Source of the DNA: Betaproteobacteria bacterium
GTDB taxonomy: Bacteria; Pseudomonadota; Gammaproteobacteria; Burkholderiales; JACQAP01
Direction of reading: 5' to 3'
Length of the DNA: 64,000 bases
Assembly (NCBI GenBank): GCA_016194905.1
Contig: JACQAP010000012.1
Span: 1-64,000 of the forward strand
The translations under genes and the position numbers were made by a program. Positions 38,261 through 48,458 of this stretch are shown here, in pieces; the first letter of the stretch is position 1, and each line of letters starts with the position of its first letter. The notes beneath the pieces were generated by a model, which was not told the origin of the DNA, searched no databases, and worked only from the letters and a program-made list of their open reading frames with translations.

Positions 38261-39307
38261 ATGGCCGATCAATCCGACGATAAGCTTTTGGTCACGACCG
38301 CGCCGATGTCGACGCCGCGCCGGTCGCCGTTCGTAACCATGGCCTTGCTGCTGGCACTCGCAGCGGCGGCACTTGCCGGGTGGCAGTGGTTCGATTCTCG
38401 CCGCAGTTTCGGCCTCCTCGAGCACGAGGTGGCAAAACGCCTTGGCGAAGTCGATGCCCTGGGTCGCGACACCCGTGCGCTGGCGGCGCAATCGCGCGAC
38501 ACGATGGTTGACGTAGCCGCGAGGCTCGGACAGCTCGAGGCGCGCGTGTTTGAAACGCAGAACCAGCGGCTCGCGCTCGAGTCGCTTTATCGCGATCTCG
38601 CGCGCAGTCGCGACGAGTGGACGCTGGCCGAGGTCGAACAGGTTCTGCTGATCGCCAACCAGCAGTTGCAACTGGCCGGCAACGTGAAGGCGGCGCTGAT
38701 CGCCCTGGAAACGGCCGATGCACGCCTGGCGCGCATGGACCGGCCGCAGTTGACTCCGCTGCGTCGCGTGATCAACCAGGATATGGAGCGGTTGAAAGCG
38801 ATGCCTTACGTGGACGTCGTGGGCATGGCGTTGCGCTTGGACAACGTCGTGAACCAAGTCGACACGCTGTCGCTGGCCATGGAACAAAGACCCGCGCGGC
38901 CGAATCCTGAACCGGAATCGACCGCGGCCGGTTTCTGGCAGCGATTGTGGCGCGAGGGGAAACAGGACATGCGCGATTTGATCCGCATCCAGAACGTCGA
39001 GAAACCTGAAGTCCCGCTGCTCTCGCCGGACCAGGCATTCTTCCTGAGACAGAATCTGAAGTTCCGCCTGCTCGGCGCTCGCCTGGCGCTGCTCGCGCAC
39101 GATGAAGGCAGTTTCAAGGCCGACCTGAAAGCTGCTTCCGGCTGGCTGACGCAGTACTACGACGGTGCCGACAAGACGGTTGCAGCCGCCCAATCCACCC
39201 TCAAACAACTGATCCAGTCGGATATCGGCATCCAGATGCCCGACATTTCCGCGAGCCTGGATGCGGCGCGCAATTTCAAGCTCGTGCGCGAACGCTCGCC
39301 TCGTTGA
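38261..39307 (+). CDS. hemX: HemX-like membrane protein
   Basis: This 348-residue protein has one N-terminal membrane helix (about 25-45), a coiled-coil stretch (about 50-110) and an all-helical periplasmic part. It matches the proteobacterial HemX family fused in some species to uroporphyrinogen methyltransferase, but here there is no methyltransferase domain. EVEQVLLIANQQLQLAGN near 126 is a family hallmark. Function is unclear; it always travels with hemD and hemY. Confidence 0.88.
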   Translation: MADQSDDKLLVTTAPMSTPRRSPFVTMALLLALAAAALAGWQWFDSRRSFGLLEHEVAKRLGEVDALGRDTRALAAQSRDTMVDVAARLGQLEARVFETQNQRLALESLYRDLARSRDEWTLAEVEQVLLIANQQLQLAGNVKAALIALETADARLARMDRPQLTPLRRVINQDMERLKAMPYVDVVGMALRLDNVVNQVDTLSLAMEQRPARPNPEPESTAAGFWQRLWREGKQDMRDLIRIQNVEKPEVPLLSPDQAFFLRQNLKFRLLGARLALLAHDEGSFKADLKAASGWLTQYYDGADKTVAAAQSTLKQLIQSDIGIQMPDISASLDAARNFKLVRERSPR

Positions 39308-39340
39308 TTCAATGCGGCCAAGACTGAGCAAGGGGCACTG

Positions 39341-40549
39341 ATGCGAGCATTGTTGTGGGTGTTGGGCCTGTTTGCGGTCGCGGTCGGGTTGGTGATTGCG
39401 GCACGCTACAACAACGGCTACGTACTGCTGGTACTGCCGCCGTGGCGCGTCGAGCTCTCGCTCAACCTCGCGATCATGCTGGCGCTGTCGGTCTTCTTCA
39501 TCGCTTATGTCGTGGTACGTACCATCATTGTCACGGCGACCATGCCGGCGCGTGTGCGTGCGTTCCAGAAGAGGCGCTCGGAGAACCGGGCGCGAGCGGT
39601 ATTCAATGAAGCGCTGATCAATTTCTTCGAGGGCCGCTTCGGGCGGGCGGAAAAAGCCGCTTCCGCAGCGCTGAAAGCTGGCGAATCCCCCGCGCTTTCC
39701 GCCATGCTGGCGGCGCGCGCCGCACACGGTATGCGTGCCTATGCCACCCGCGACAAATATCTCGCGAAGGCCGCCAGCACGGATCCCGACGAAGACGCGA
39801 TGAGGTTCATGGCGCAAGCGGAAATGCTGCTCGATGAGCGTCGTTACTACGACGCTCTGGACGTTCTGAAAAGGCTTCCGGAGAAGCATACTGCGGCACT
39901 TCGCCTGGAATTGCGTGCGCAGCAGATGGCAATGAACTGGGAACGCGTACTGGCACTCATTCCCCAGCTCGAAAAGCGCAGGGTGTTCGAGCGTCCGGTC
40001 GTCGCCCAACTGCGCCGGCAAGCCGTCATCGAAAGCCTAAAGCGCAAGGCAGTAGACGACAAATCGCTGCGGGAATATTGGGACAGGCTTCCTGCGGAAG
40101 ATCGATACGAACCCCGCATTGCCGCAACGGCAGCGCAGTCTTTCATCGCCCTGGGCAGCTGTCGGGAAGCGCACAAGATTGTGGAGGAGGGGCTCGAACG
40201 GCAGTGGGACTCAGCACTTCTGGCAATTTATTCCGAATGCCTCGGCACCGACGTGAGACAGCAGTTGGAGCGAGCGGAAAATTGGCTCGAGCGCCATCCA
40301 CGTGACGCCGTGCTGCTGCTGACATTGGGACGGCTTTGCGCCCGCCAGGGTTTATGGGGTAAGGCACGCAGTTATCTCGAAGCCAGTCGTTCGATCGAGC
40401 CCACGCACTCGGCGCACCTCGAACTCGGACGCCTGCTGGAGCGCGAGGGCAAGCCCGCCGAGGCGACCGCCGAGTATCAAAAGGCGTTGGAGCTTACGCT
40501 CGAACAATTGAAGCAATACGCCGGCGGACGCAGAAGGCCGGTGGTTTGA
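39341..40549 (+). CDS. hemY: HemY-like TPR membrane protein
   Basis: This 402-residue protein has two N-terminal membrane helices (about 2-22 and 42-66) and a large cytoplasmic array of TPR-like helices to the end. The start MRALLWVLGLFAVAVGLVIAAR and the segment NRARAVFNEALINFFEGRFGRAEKAA (80-105) are typical of HemY of the hemCDXY operon. It is not the protoporphyrinogen oxidase also called HemY. Role in heme synthesis is inferred from conserved context. Confidence 0.9.
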   Translation: MRALLWVLGLFAVAVGLVIAARYNNGYVLLVLPPWRVELSLNLAIMLALSVFFIAYVVVRTIIVTATMPARVRAFQKRRSENRARAVFNEALINFFEGRFGRAEKAASAALKAGESPALSAMLAARAAHGMRAYATRDKYLAKAASTDPDEDAMRFMAQAEMLLDERRYYDALDVLKRLPEKHTAALRLELRAQQMAMNWERVLALIPQLEKRRVFERPVVAQLRRQAVIESLKRKAVDDKSLREYWDRLPAEDRYEPRIAATAAQSFIALGSCREAHKIVEEGLERQWDSALLAIYSECLGTDVRQQLERAENWLERHPRDAVLLLTLGRLCARQGLWGKARSYLEASRSIEPTHSAHLELGRLLEREGKPAEATAEYQKALELTLEQLKQYAGGRRRPVV

Positions 40550-40702
40550 TATCGCGCACTGTTATTGCGCGGGCGTCCGCACAGCGGCGGGCTGGAAGCA
40601 ATATTCAACGCCTTGAGTTGCTGGGGAAAAGGATTCCTTTTACAGGCGGGCGCAAGGTTTGCTTGATGGCATGCGGGCCGTTAGCGCAGCCAAGTTTTTT
40701 CC

Positions 40703-43513
40703 ATGCCGCAGGGCTCGCGCGGCGAAACCATGACTGAGTTTGTTCACATGAATGCTCCAGGCCAGCATCCGGCTGCAACCGACAAGGAATCGCCACTGCG
40801 GGAAGATATCCGCCTGTTGGGACGTATCCTCGGCGATACCCTGCGCGAGCAGGAGGGCGAGGCGATATACGACCTGATCGAGCGCACGCGGCAGAATGCA
40901 ATCCGATTTCGCCGGGATCGTGATCCTGCGGCGAAGCGCGAGCTGGAGGCCATGCTCAACAAGCTCGATCCGGTGCGCACCATCGCGGTCGTGCGGGCGT
41001 TCAGCTATTTTTCGCAACTGGCCAATATTGCCGAGGACCAGCATCACAACCGTCGTCGTCGCGCACACCTGATTGTCGGTTCGGCTCCGCAGGAAGGCAG
41101 CATGGCGCTGGCGCTGGCCCGCGCGCGCGAAGACGGAGTCACGTCGGATCAGGTTTCGGAATTCTTCTCCCATGCATTGATCTCGCCGGTGCTGACCGCA
41201 CACCCGACGGAGGTCCAGCGCAAGAGCATTCTCGATTGCCAGCTCGAGATCGCGCGTCTGCTGACCGAGCGAGACCGCACCCAGCTCACGCCGGATGAAC
41301 TGTTGCAGAACGAAGAGGCGCTGCGTCGCGTTGTGCTGACGCTATGGCAGACCCGCATCCTGCGCGAGTTGCGGCTGACGGTGAATGACGAGATCGAGAA
41401 CGGGCTGTCGTACTACCGTTATACCTTTCTGCGTCAACTGCCCAGGCTCTATGCGGAGATCGAGGATCTTCTCGCGGATTGGAACTTTGGCAAGGTCAGA
41501 TCCGCAAACTTCCTGAGGCTGGGCAGCTGGATCGGCGGCGATCGCGACGGCAATCCCCATGTGACCGATGACGTGATGCGGCACGCGCTTGCGCGCCAGT
41601 CTGTCACTGCGATGGACTACTACTTCGATGAGCTTCATCAGCTGGGCGGGGAGCTGTCGCAATCGGTGCGCATCGTGGAAACCACGCCTGCACTCGATGA
41701 GCTGGCGGCCCGCTCGCCGGATATTTCCGAGCATCGCCGTGACGAGCCCTACCGTCGCGCATTGACCGGGATCTATGCCCGGCTTTCCGCGACCTCGCAT
41801 GCGCTCGGTCATCGCGTGCCCGACAGGCCGGCGGTTGCCCATGCGCAACCCTATCGGGACAACGCCGAATTCGCGAAGGATCTTGCGGTACTGGCGGACT
41901 CGCTGGCGGCCAACGGCTCCAAGCGCGTTGCACGAGGCAGATTGCGCAATCTGTTGCGGGCGGCAGACGTATTCGGTTTCCATCTGGCGCCGCTGGACAT
42001 GCGTCAGCACAGCGGCGTGCACGAACAAGTCGTCAGCGAATTGTTCTCGCTCGGCGCGCGCAAAGAAGGCTATGCCGAACTCGACGAAAATCGGCGCCGC
42101 GAATGGTTGCTACAAGAACTCAAACTGCCGAGATTGCTGCGTTCTCCCTACCTGAAATACAGCGAGGATGTCGCCAAGGAACTGGCGATCCTCGATACCG
42201 CCGCGCAGATGCACCGCCGATTTGGCGCCGAGGCGTTGCCGAACTACATCATCTCCAAGGCCGACGGCGTCAGCGATCTGCTCGAAGTTGCGCTCCTGCT
42301 GAAGGAAGTCGGTTTGCTGCACGCGGGCGAGAATCCGCGGTTGGAACTCAACATCATCCCGTTGTTCGAGACGATTGCGGACCTGCGGGACTGCGGCCCC
42401 ATCATGGACCAGTTGTTCTCTGAGCCTTACTATCGACAGTTGCTCACGAGCCGCGGTGGGGTGCAGGAAGTGATGCTCGGCTATTCCGACAGCAACAAGG
42501 ATGGGGGATTCCTTACTGCAAACTGGGAGCTGTACAAGGCGGAAGTCGAACTCGTCAAAGTATTCGCCCGCCATGGCGTGAAGCTGCGGCTGTTTCATGG
42601 TCGCGGCGGCTCAGTTGGTCGCGGCGGTGGCCCGAGTTACCAGGCCATCCTTGCGCAGCCGCCCGGCAGCGTTGCGGGACAGATCCGCATCACCGAGCAG
42701 GGTGAAGTGATTGCCAGCAAGTATTCCGATCCGGACATTGGTCGGCGCAATCTGGAGACTCTGTTGGCGGCAACCTTCGAGGCTACCGTGCTCAGGGCGG
42801 AAGGCGGCGAGCAGTCTGCTTATCTCGAAATCATGGAAGAAATGAGTGCGGCGGCATTCGCCGCTTATAGAAAGCTGGTCTACGAAACGCCTGGCTTCGT
42901 GCAATTCTTCCGTAGCGCGACCCCGATCACGGAAATTGCCGATCTGAATGTGGGAAGCCGCCCTGCCTCGCGCAAGAAGACCGACCGCATCGAAGACCTG
43001 CGGGCGATCCCCTGGGTATTTTCGTGGTCGCTGTCGCGCATCATGTTGCCGGGCTGGTATGGTTTCGGCGCCGCAGTCGAAGAACTGATCGCGCGTCGCG
43101 GCGAAAGCGGCATGGAAGTACTACGACAGATGTACCGGGAGTGGCCTTTCTTCCGCACACTACTCTCGAACATGGACATGCTGCTGGCGAAAAGCGACAT
43201 CAGCATTGCTTCACGCTACGCGGAATTGGTGACGGACGTGCAACTGCGCGAAAGCATATTCGCGCAGATTCAGGACGAATGGCACCGGACGGTGCGTTAC
43301 CTGCTGATGATCACCGGCCAGAGCGAACTGCTGGAGGCTAATCCGGCGCTGTCGCGCAGTCTGCGCAACCGTTCGCCCTATATCGATCCGCTCAATCACC
43401 TGCAGGTGGAACTGCTCCGGCGTTTTCGTGCGGGTGAAACGCAGGAGCGGACACGGCGTGCGATCCTGCTGACCATCAATGGTATCGCCGCGGGCTTGCG
43501 CAACAGCGGCTAG
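40703..43513 (+). CDS. ppc: Phosphoenolpyruvate carboxylase
   Basis: This protein of up to 936 residues adds bicarbonate to phosphoenolpyruvate to make oxaloacetate, an anaplerotic reaction. Catalytic motifs are VLTAHPTEVQRKS (His near 170), GSWIGGDRDGNPHVT, GYSDSNKDGG and the glycine-rich FHGRGGSVGRGGGPSY, and it ends RNSG as the family does. The start is uncertain: ATG codons at 40703, 40730 and 40748 are in frame and none has a strong ribosome site. It follows hemY by about 150 bases and ends 11 bases from a convergent reductase gene. Confidence 0.95.
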   Translation: MPQGSRGETMTEFVHMNAPGQHPAATDKESPLREDIRLLGRILGDTLREQEGEAIYDLIERTRQNAIRFRRDRDPAAKRELEAMLNKLDPVRTIAVVRAFSYFSQLANIAEDQHHNRRRRAHLIVGSAPQEGSMALALARAREDGVTSDQVSEFFSHALISPVLTAHPTEVQRKSILDCQLEIARLLTERDRTQLTPDELLQNEEALRRVVLTLWQTRILRELRLTVNDEIENGLSYYRYTFLRQLPRLYAEIEDLLADWNFGKVRSANFLRLGSWIGGDRDGNPHVTDDVMRHALARQSVTAMDYYFDELHQLGGELSQSVRIVETTPALDELAARSPDISEHRRDEPYRRALTGIYARLSATSHALGHRVPDRPAVAHAQPYRDNAEFAKDLAVLADSLAANGSKRVARGRLRNLLRAADVFGFHLAPLDMRQHSGVHEQVVSELFSLGARKEGYAELDENRRREWLLQELKLPRLLRSPYLKYSEDVAKELAILDTAAQMHRRFGAEALPNYIISKADGVSDLLEVALLLKEVGLLHAGENPRLELNIIPLFETIADLRDCGPIMDQLFSEPYYRQLLTSRGGVQEVMLGYSDSNKDGGFLTANWELYKAEVELVKVFARHGVKLRLFHGRGGSVGRGGGPSYQAILAQPPGSVAGQIRITEQGEVIASKYSDPDIGRRNLETLLAATFEATVLRAEGGEQSAYLEIMEEMSAAAFAAYRKLVYETPGFVQFFRSATPITEIADLNVGSRPASRKKTDRIEDLRAIPWVFSWSLSRIMLPGWYGFGAAVEELIARRGESGMEVLRQMYREWPFFRTLLSNMDMLLAKSDISIASRYAELVTDVQLRESIFAQIQDEWHRTVRYLLMITGQSELLEANPALSRSLRNRSPYIDPLNHLQVELLRRFRAGETQERTRRAILLTINGIAAGLRNSG

Positions 43514-43524
43514 AAATTTGGGAC

Positions 43525-44559
43525 TCAGGCTGCGGCCGGTTTAGGATCGACCGAAGGCGTGAACGCGTCGGAGTAGAACTCGTCTTCCGGCAACCGGCAC
43601 AGGGTCGTGAAATCCTTGTGCGCGGACTCGACAACCACAGGTGCGCCACAGGCATACACCTGATATCCCGACAGGTCGGGCAAGTCCTCCATGACCGCCT
43701 TGTGGACGAATCCCGCGCGCCCGTGCCAACTGTCTTCAGCAATCGCATCTGAAACCACCGGGATGAAGCTGAAGTTGTCGTGCTCCTGCTGCCATTTCCC
43801 TGCGAGATCTGCCATGTACAAGTCCGTCGGACGGCGGCCACCCCAATAGAGCACCATTTGACGCGTGGATCCCGTATGGAACGCATGTTCGATGATGCTT
43901 TTGATCGGTGCGAAACCGGTGCCGCTGGCGACCAGGACCATCGGTTTGTCCGAATCCTCGCGCATGAAGAACGTACCCAAGGGCCCCTCGAAGCGCAGGA
44001 TGTCCTTTTCCTTCATCTTGTTGAAAACGAACTCGGTGAAAGCGCCGTTGGCCATGTTGCGCACGTGCAGTTCGATATATTCGTCGTCGTGCGGTGGATT
44101 GCCCATCGAATACGATCGGCGTTTGCCGTCCTTCATCAGGATGTCGATGTATTGGCCGGCGAGAAACTGAAGGCGTTCGTTCGCCGGCAACTTCAGCTTC
44201 AACACGATGACGTCTGGTGCAAGCCTGTGCGTTTCCTGCACCCGGCAAGGCAGCTTCCGGATATCTAGTTGACCGACGCCGCGTATCTCGCGTGCTTCGA
44301 TGACGAGGTCCGTAAGCGGCCTGGCCTGGCAGAACAGCGCAAATCCGGCCTTTTTTTCGAATTCGGCCAAGACGTACGGCTGCGGATTGCCATAGTCCAC
44401 ACTGCCCTCGAGGATTTTTCCCTTGCAGGCGCCGCAGGCGCCGTTGCGGCATCCGTAGGGCAGCGTAAAGCCTGCCCGCAGCGCTTCGGCAAGCACGGTC
44501 TCACCGTCGCCGCACGTAAAGGTATGATTGCTGGGTTTGATCGTTACCTGACGAGACAT
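43525..44559 (-). CDS. 2Fe-2S ferredoxin-NAD(P)H reductase (CDP-6-deoxy-glucoseen reductase-like)
   Basis: This 344-residue electron-transfer flavoprotein has an N-terminal plant-type [2Fe-2S] domain (about 1-90) with CRNGACGACKG (near 37) and the fourth Cys in FALFCQARPL (near 77). An FAD domain with RRSYSMGNPP (near 147) and an NAD domain with VLVASGTGFAPIKSI (near 208) follow. Homologues in betaproteobacteria are often called CDP-6-deoxy-delta-3,4-glucoseen reductase, but no sugar gene is nearby, so a general oxygenase or reductase partner is as likely. Confidence 0.88.
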   Translation of the reverse strand: MSRQVTIKPSNHTFTCGDGETVLAEALRAGFTLPYGCRNGACGACKGKILEGSVDYGNPQPYVLAEFEKKAGFALFCQARPLTDLVIEAREIRGVGQLDIRKLPCRVQETHRLAPDVIVLKLKLPANERLQFLAGQYIDILMKDGKRRSYSMGNPPHDDEYIELHVRNMANGAFTEFVFNKMKEKDILRFEGPLGTFFMREDSDKPMVLVASGTGFAPIKSIIEHAFHTGSTRQMVLYWGGRRPTDLYMADLAGKWQQEHDNFSFIPVVSDAIAEDSWHGRAGFVHKAVMEDLPDLSGYQVYACGAPVVVESAHKDFTTLCRLPEDEFYSDAFTPSVDPKPAAA

Positions 44560-44609
44560 AACGTCGATACTCTCCCGAAGCCGATCCGGGTCCGGGTTAA
44601 AATGAACGC

Positions 44610-45488
44610 ATGAGACGATTGCTTATCATCGGTTGCGGAGATGTCGGCTTGCGCTTGGCCAACGTGCTGAGGGGCCGCTGGCGCCTCTACGCGCTTACGC
44701 ACTCGCAGAACCGCTATTCGACGCTGCGTGCGGAAGGCGTCATGCCGGTGTCTGGAGACTTGGATCGTCCGGAAACACTGCAACGGATTGCCGGCCTCGC
44801 CCAGGACGTCGTGCATCTCGCGCCACCGCCAGGTTCGGGCGTTCGCGATACGCGGACCATCAACCTCATAAGAGTTCTCGCGAAGGGCGGCAGTCTACCA
44901 CAGCGCCTGGTGTACATCAGTACCAGCGGAGTATATGGCGATTGCGGCGGCGATGTGATCGACGAAACGCGCCGCGCGCGGCCTTTCAGCGATCGCGCGA
45001 AGCGCCGGCTCGATGCGGAACAACAGTTGCGTGGGTGGGGCGCCGAGAATGGCGTGCAGGTCAGTATCCTTCGCGTGCCGGGAATTTATTCCGCCGGGCG
45101 GCTACCGATTGCTCGCCTCAAAGCGGGCATACCGGCTCTGGCACCGGAGCGGGATCCCTATACAAACCACATCCACGCCGACGATCTGGCACGTACTGTA
45201 TTGGCGGCCTTGACCCGCGGACGCGCTGGGCGTGCTTATAACGCGTCGGACGGCTGCTGGATGAAGATGGGGGAGTATTTCGATATGGTCGCCGCGCAAT
45301 TCAACCTCCCTCGTCCACCACGGGTGAGTTGGGAGGCCGCGCAAACGGAACTTCCCGAGAACCTGCTGTCATTCATGCGCGAATCGCGACGACTGGCCAA
45401 TGGGCGGCTGAAGAAGGAGTTGCGCGTGCGGTTGCTATATCCTTCCGCGCAGCAGGGCGTTGTGGCTGCGTGGGAAGGAGCGAAATAG
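44610..45488 (+). CDS. NAD(P)-dependent epimerase/dehydratase-like protein (YeeZ-type SDR)
   Basis: This 292-residue extended short-chain dehydrogenase-like protein has the nucleotide site LLIIGCGDVGLRLA (near 4-17). RLVYISTSGVYGDCGG (near 99) contains a Ser/Tyr pair, but the usual Y-x-x-x-K is not obvious. Homologues (YeeZ-like) are common and of unknown substrate. It is divergent from the reductase gene by 50 bases and close to cutA. Confidence 0.78.
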   Translation: MRRLLIIGCGDVGLRLANVLRGRWRLYALTHSQNRYSTLRAEGVMPVSGDLDRPETLQRIAGLAQDVVHLAPPPGSGVRDTRTINLIRVLAKGGSLPQRLVYISTSGVYGDCGGDVIDETRRARPFSDRAKRRLDAEQQLRGWGAENGVQVSILRVPGIYSAGRLPIARLKAGIPALAPERDPYTNHIHADDLARTVLAALTRGRAGRAYNASDGCWMKMGEYFDMVAAQFNLPRPPRVSWEAAQTELPENLLSFMRESRRLANGRLKKELRVRLLYPSAQQGVVAAWEGAK

Positions 45489-45538
45489 TTCTGATCGATG
45501 CAGCCTGCGCGAAGGATCCTGGATTGGAGGAGGATCGT

Positions 45539-45874
45539 ATGGCCGTCGACAACCGCGACATTATTATTGTATTGACCAATCTTCCGGACAGGGCAACTGC
45601 AACACGGTTGGCGGCCTTGCTGGTCGAGCGTCGCCACGCAGCGTGCGTCAACATCCTCGCCGAGTGTACGTCCGTATATCGCTGGGAGGGCAGGGTTAAG
45701 ACAGCCATCGAAGTGCCGATGTTGATCAAGACTTCCCGGTCCGCCTATTCGCGTCTCGAAGAGGAAATTCTCGCCAATCATCCGTATGAACTTCCCGAGA
45801 TCGTGAGTGTCCCTCTCGGGGCCGGATTGCCCGCGTATCTGGACTGGGTGGCGGCGGAATCCGTCGTTGAGTAA
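45539..45874 (+). CDS. cutA: Divalent-cation tolerance protein CutA
   Basis: This 111-residue trimeric, PII-like ferredoxin-fold protein has IIIVLTNLPDRATATRLAALLVERRHAACVNI at the start. The conserved YRWEGRVKTAIEVPMLIKTS follows (near 47-66), then HPYELPEIVSVPL. It is annotated with copper tolerance in E. coli, though its general role is unsettled. ATG 45539 follows GGAGGAGGAT; an upstream in-frame stretch belongs to another frame of the previous gene. dsbD follows by 30 bases, the usual cutA-dsbD pairing. Confidence 0.94.
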   Translation: MAVDNRDIIIVLTNLPDRATATRLAALLVERRHAACVNILAECTSVYRWEGRVKTAIEVPMLIKTSRSAYSRLEEEILANHPYELPEIVSVPLGAGLPAYLDWVAAESVVE

Positions 45875-45904
45875 GACGCCGAGTTCAATCCCGCTATTGC
45901 AAAC

Positions 45905-48172
45905 ATGAAATTTCCTTCCGAACGCGTCATCGCACTCCTGCTGGCAATTCTGCCTGCGATCGTGCTCGGCCCGGCTTTGGCCGCAGAGGAACTTCTAGAG
46001 CCCGATCTGGCATTCCGCATTTCGGCAAAAATCGTCGACCTGGAAACGGTTCAGGTGCGCTATCAGATTGCGGACGGTTATTACATGTATCGTACCCGCT
46101 TCCACTTTGCAGACGCGCAAGGCTCGGTGAAGCTCGGCAAGGCGCGCATGCCTGACGGCAAGATCACGGAGGACGAGTTCTTCGGCAAGGTCGAGACTTA
46201 TCGCGGCACGCTGGTGATCGATTTGCCGCTTAAATCACCGGTCTCAGCCGCGGGTTTTACGTTAAGCGTTGTTTCCCAGGGTTGCGCCGACATTGGCGTG
46301 TGCTATACGCCATTGACCCAGAGGGTGAAATTGTTCCCTGCGGGGTATTCGGATGCCGGGCCGGATACCTCGGGCAAGTCTTCAGGGTTGCTTGCGCGAC
46401 TTCAGGGCGGGGCCACGCCCTCTGCGGGCGAGGAAGAATTTCTTCCGGTCGAGAAGGCGTTCACCGTCGAAGTTCGTGCGGCGGATGCTCAGACGCTCGT
46501 TGCGCGCCTGACTCCGGCAGACAGCTACTACTTGTATCGCGACAAGATTCGATTCTCGATCGGGCCCGATGAAAAGGCGGCGATCGATACGGTGCAGTTG
46601 CCTCGCGGAGAGCCGAAGCAGGATCCGAATTTCGGCGAGACCGAGGTATTCCATGCGCCGGTGCAGGCAGTGATCCGGCTGGTAAGGAATACCCCGGAGC
46701 AGATCCCTTTGGTTTTGAACGTCGGTTTTCAGGGCTGTAGTGAAAAAGGATTGTGCTACCCGCCGGTGACCCGGCAGCATCCGATCGCGCTCGCGGCGCT
46801 CGATGCGGCCGCTCCCTCGACGCAATCCTTTGCTGACACGGTGTCGAAGCCCGCGGACGGTTCGATTCAACAGCCTGCGGAAGACCGGCGGATTGCACGG
46901 CTGCTGGGAACCGGCAACTTCTGGCTGGTCATGGCGAGCTTTCTCGGCTTCGGCTTACTGCTGTCGTTTACGCCGTGTGTTCTGCCGATGATTCCGATCC
47001 TGTCCGGGATGATTGCCGGTCAGGGCAGCAAGGTGACGCGGGCGCGCGGATTTACCTTGTCCGCGACGTATGTTCTCGGCATGGCGCTCGCGTATGCGAT
47101 TGCCGGGGTGCTCGCGGGATTATCCGGAACCCTTTTGTCCGGTGCATTGCAGAACCCTTGGGTGTTGGGCGCGTTCGCGGGCATATTCGTATTGCTGGCA
47201 TTGTCCATGTTCGGCTTCTACGAACTGCAATTGCCGTCCGCATGGCGGACAAGCGCGACCGATACCAGCAACCGGCTTACAGGAGGCACGCTGGTGGGTG
47301 TATTTGTCATGGGCGTGCTGTCAGCTTTGATCGTGGGGCCGTGCGTCGCTGCGCCGCTGGCTGGCGCGCTGCTCTACGTCAGCCAGTCGCGCGACGTGCT
47401 GTTGGGGGGATCGGCTCTATTCATGATGGCCCTGGGCATGGGTCTGCCGCTGCTCGTAATCGGGGCTTCAGCCGGCGCGCTCTTGCCGAAGGCCGGTGCC
47501 TGGATGCAGGCCGTGAAGAATTTCTTTGGTGTCCTGTTGCTTGCCGCGGCGATCTGGATGATTTCGCCGCTCATCCCGACCATTGCCCAGATGCTGTGCT
47601 GGTCGGCGCTGATGATTATTTCCGGGATCTATCTGCATGCAATCGATCCTCTGCCGGCCGGGGCGGGCGGTTTGCGCAGGCTCTGGAAAGGTGTTGGCGT
47701 CATCGTGCTGTTGATCGGCGTTGCTATGCTGATTGGCGGACTTTCCGGCGCGCGCGATATCTTTCAACCCTTGTCCGGCCTGCGGATGAGGGCGGGCGGC
47801 GGGGATGCGCAGACCCCTTTCGTCCGCGTGGCATCGGTTGCGGAACTCGACCATGCCTTGGCTCAGGCGGGTAAACCCGTCATGCTGGACTTCTATGCCG
47901 ACTGGTGTGTGTCCTGCAAGGAAATGGAGCGGCTGACATTTCGGGACGAAGAGGTCAAAAAGCGCCTTGGAGCGATGCTGTTGCTCCAGGCCGACGTAAC
48001 CGCCAATTCTGCCGACGACGCGGCTCTTCTGAAGCGCTTTGGTCTTTTCGGACCGCCCGGGATTATCTTCTTCGATCGCAACGGCAAGGAAATCGAAGGT
48101 TCCCGCGTAATCGGTTATCGATCAGCAGAACGATTTCTTCCTATCCTGATTCAAGTGGCCGGCGCACGTTGA
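45905..48172 (+). CDS. dsbD: Thiol:disulfide interchange protein DsbD with duplicated N-terminal domain
   Basis: This 755-residue protein carries electrons from cytoplasmic thioredoxin to periplasmic DsbC, cytochrome-maturation proteins and others. A signal peptide (about 1-26) is followed by two tandem DsbD-alpha domains (about 30-145 and 175-300). Each keeps the catalytic C-x5-C pair: CADIGVC near 126 and CSEKGLC near 279. The eight-helix membrane part (about 335-620) has the buried cysteines in FTPCVLPM and VGPCVAAP. The C-terminal thioredoxin domain has FYADWCVSCKEME (near 664). E. coli DsbD is 565 residues with one alpha domain, so the extra domain accounts for the length. Confidence 0.95.
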   Translation: MKFPSERVIALLLAILPAIVLGPALAAEELLEPDLAFRISAKIVDLETVQVRYQIADGYYMYRTRFHFADAQGSVKLGKARMPDGKITEDEFFGKVETYRGTLVIDLPLKSPVSAAGFTLSVVSQGCADIGVCYTPLTQRVKLFPAGYSDAGPDTSGKSSGLLARLQGGATPSAGEEEFLPVEKAFTVEVRAADAQTLVARLTPADSYYLYRDKIRFSIGPDEKAAIDTVQLPRGEPKQDPNFGETEVFHAPVQAVIRLVRNTPEQIPLVLNVGFQGCSEKGLCYPPVTRQHPIALAALDAAAPSTQSFADTVSKPADGSIQQPAEDRRIARLLGTGNFWLVMASFLGFGLLLSFTPCVLPMIPILSGMIAGQGSKVTRARGFTLSATYVLGMALAYAIAGVLAGLSGTLLSGALQNPWVLGAFAGIFVLLALSMFGFYELQLPSAWRTSATDTSNRLTGGTLVGVFVMGVLSALIVGPCVAAPLAGALLYVSQSRDVLLGGSALFMMALGMGLPLLVIGASAGALLPKAGAWMQAVKNFFGVLLLAAAIWMISPLIPTIAQMLCWSALMIISGIYLHAIDPLPAGAGGLRRLWKGVGVIVLLIGVAMLIGGLSGARDIFQPLSGLRMRAGGGDAQTPFVRVASVAELDHALAQAGKPVMLDFYADWCVSCKEMERLTFRDEEVKKRLGAMLLLQADVTANSADDAALLKRFGLFGPPGIIFFDRNGKEIEGSRVIGYRSAERFLPILIQVAGAR

Positions 48173-48458
48173 GGATCAAAATAGGCCTACTTCGTTTCTT
48201 ACGCCCGAAATAGATATTGTTCGTCGTGGATGTAACACGAAATGTCGCTATTACGCCCTTAAATTCTACTAATTTCGGTTATTTACGCGGGTTCTGAATA
48301 CTATCCGCTTATTTTCACTATCGTCTGACCGGGTCCGTGCCAAAATAGGACCATGAGGGCCTGGAGGCAGTCAGAACGAAAAAACCTCGATCCGGATGCG
48401 GCGACCAATTTCGCTTAAATCTGGACAAAATCCCGTTAACTACGGCAAACTGGCCGCC

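Noticed and set aside
37775-40021. 748-codon minus-strand frame opposite hemD-hemX-hemY
   Set aside because: Spans three well-supported genes on the other strand and has low-complexity Arg/Gln/His-rich composition, so it is an antisense shadow.
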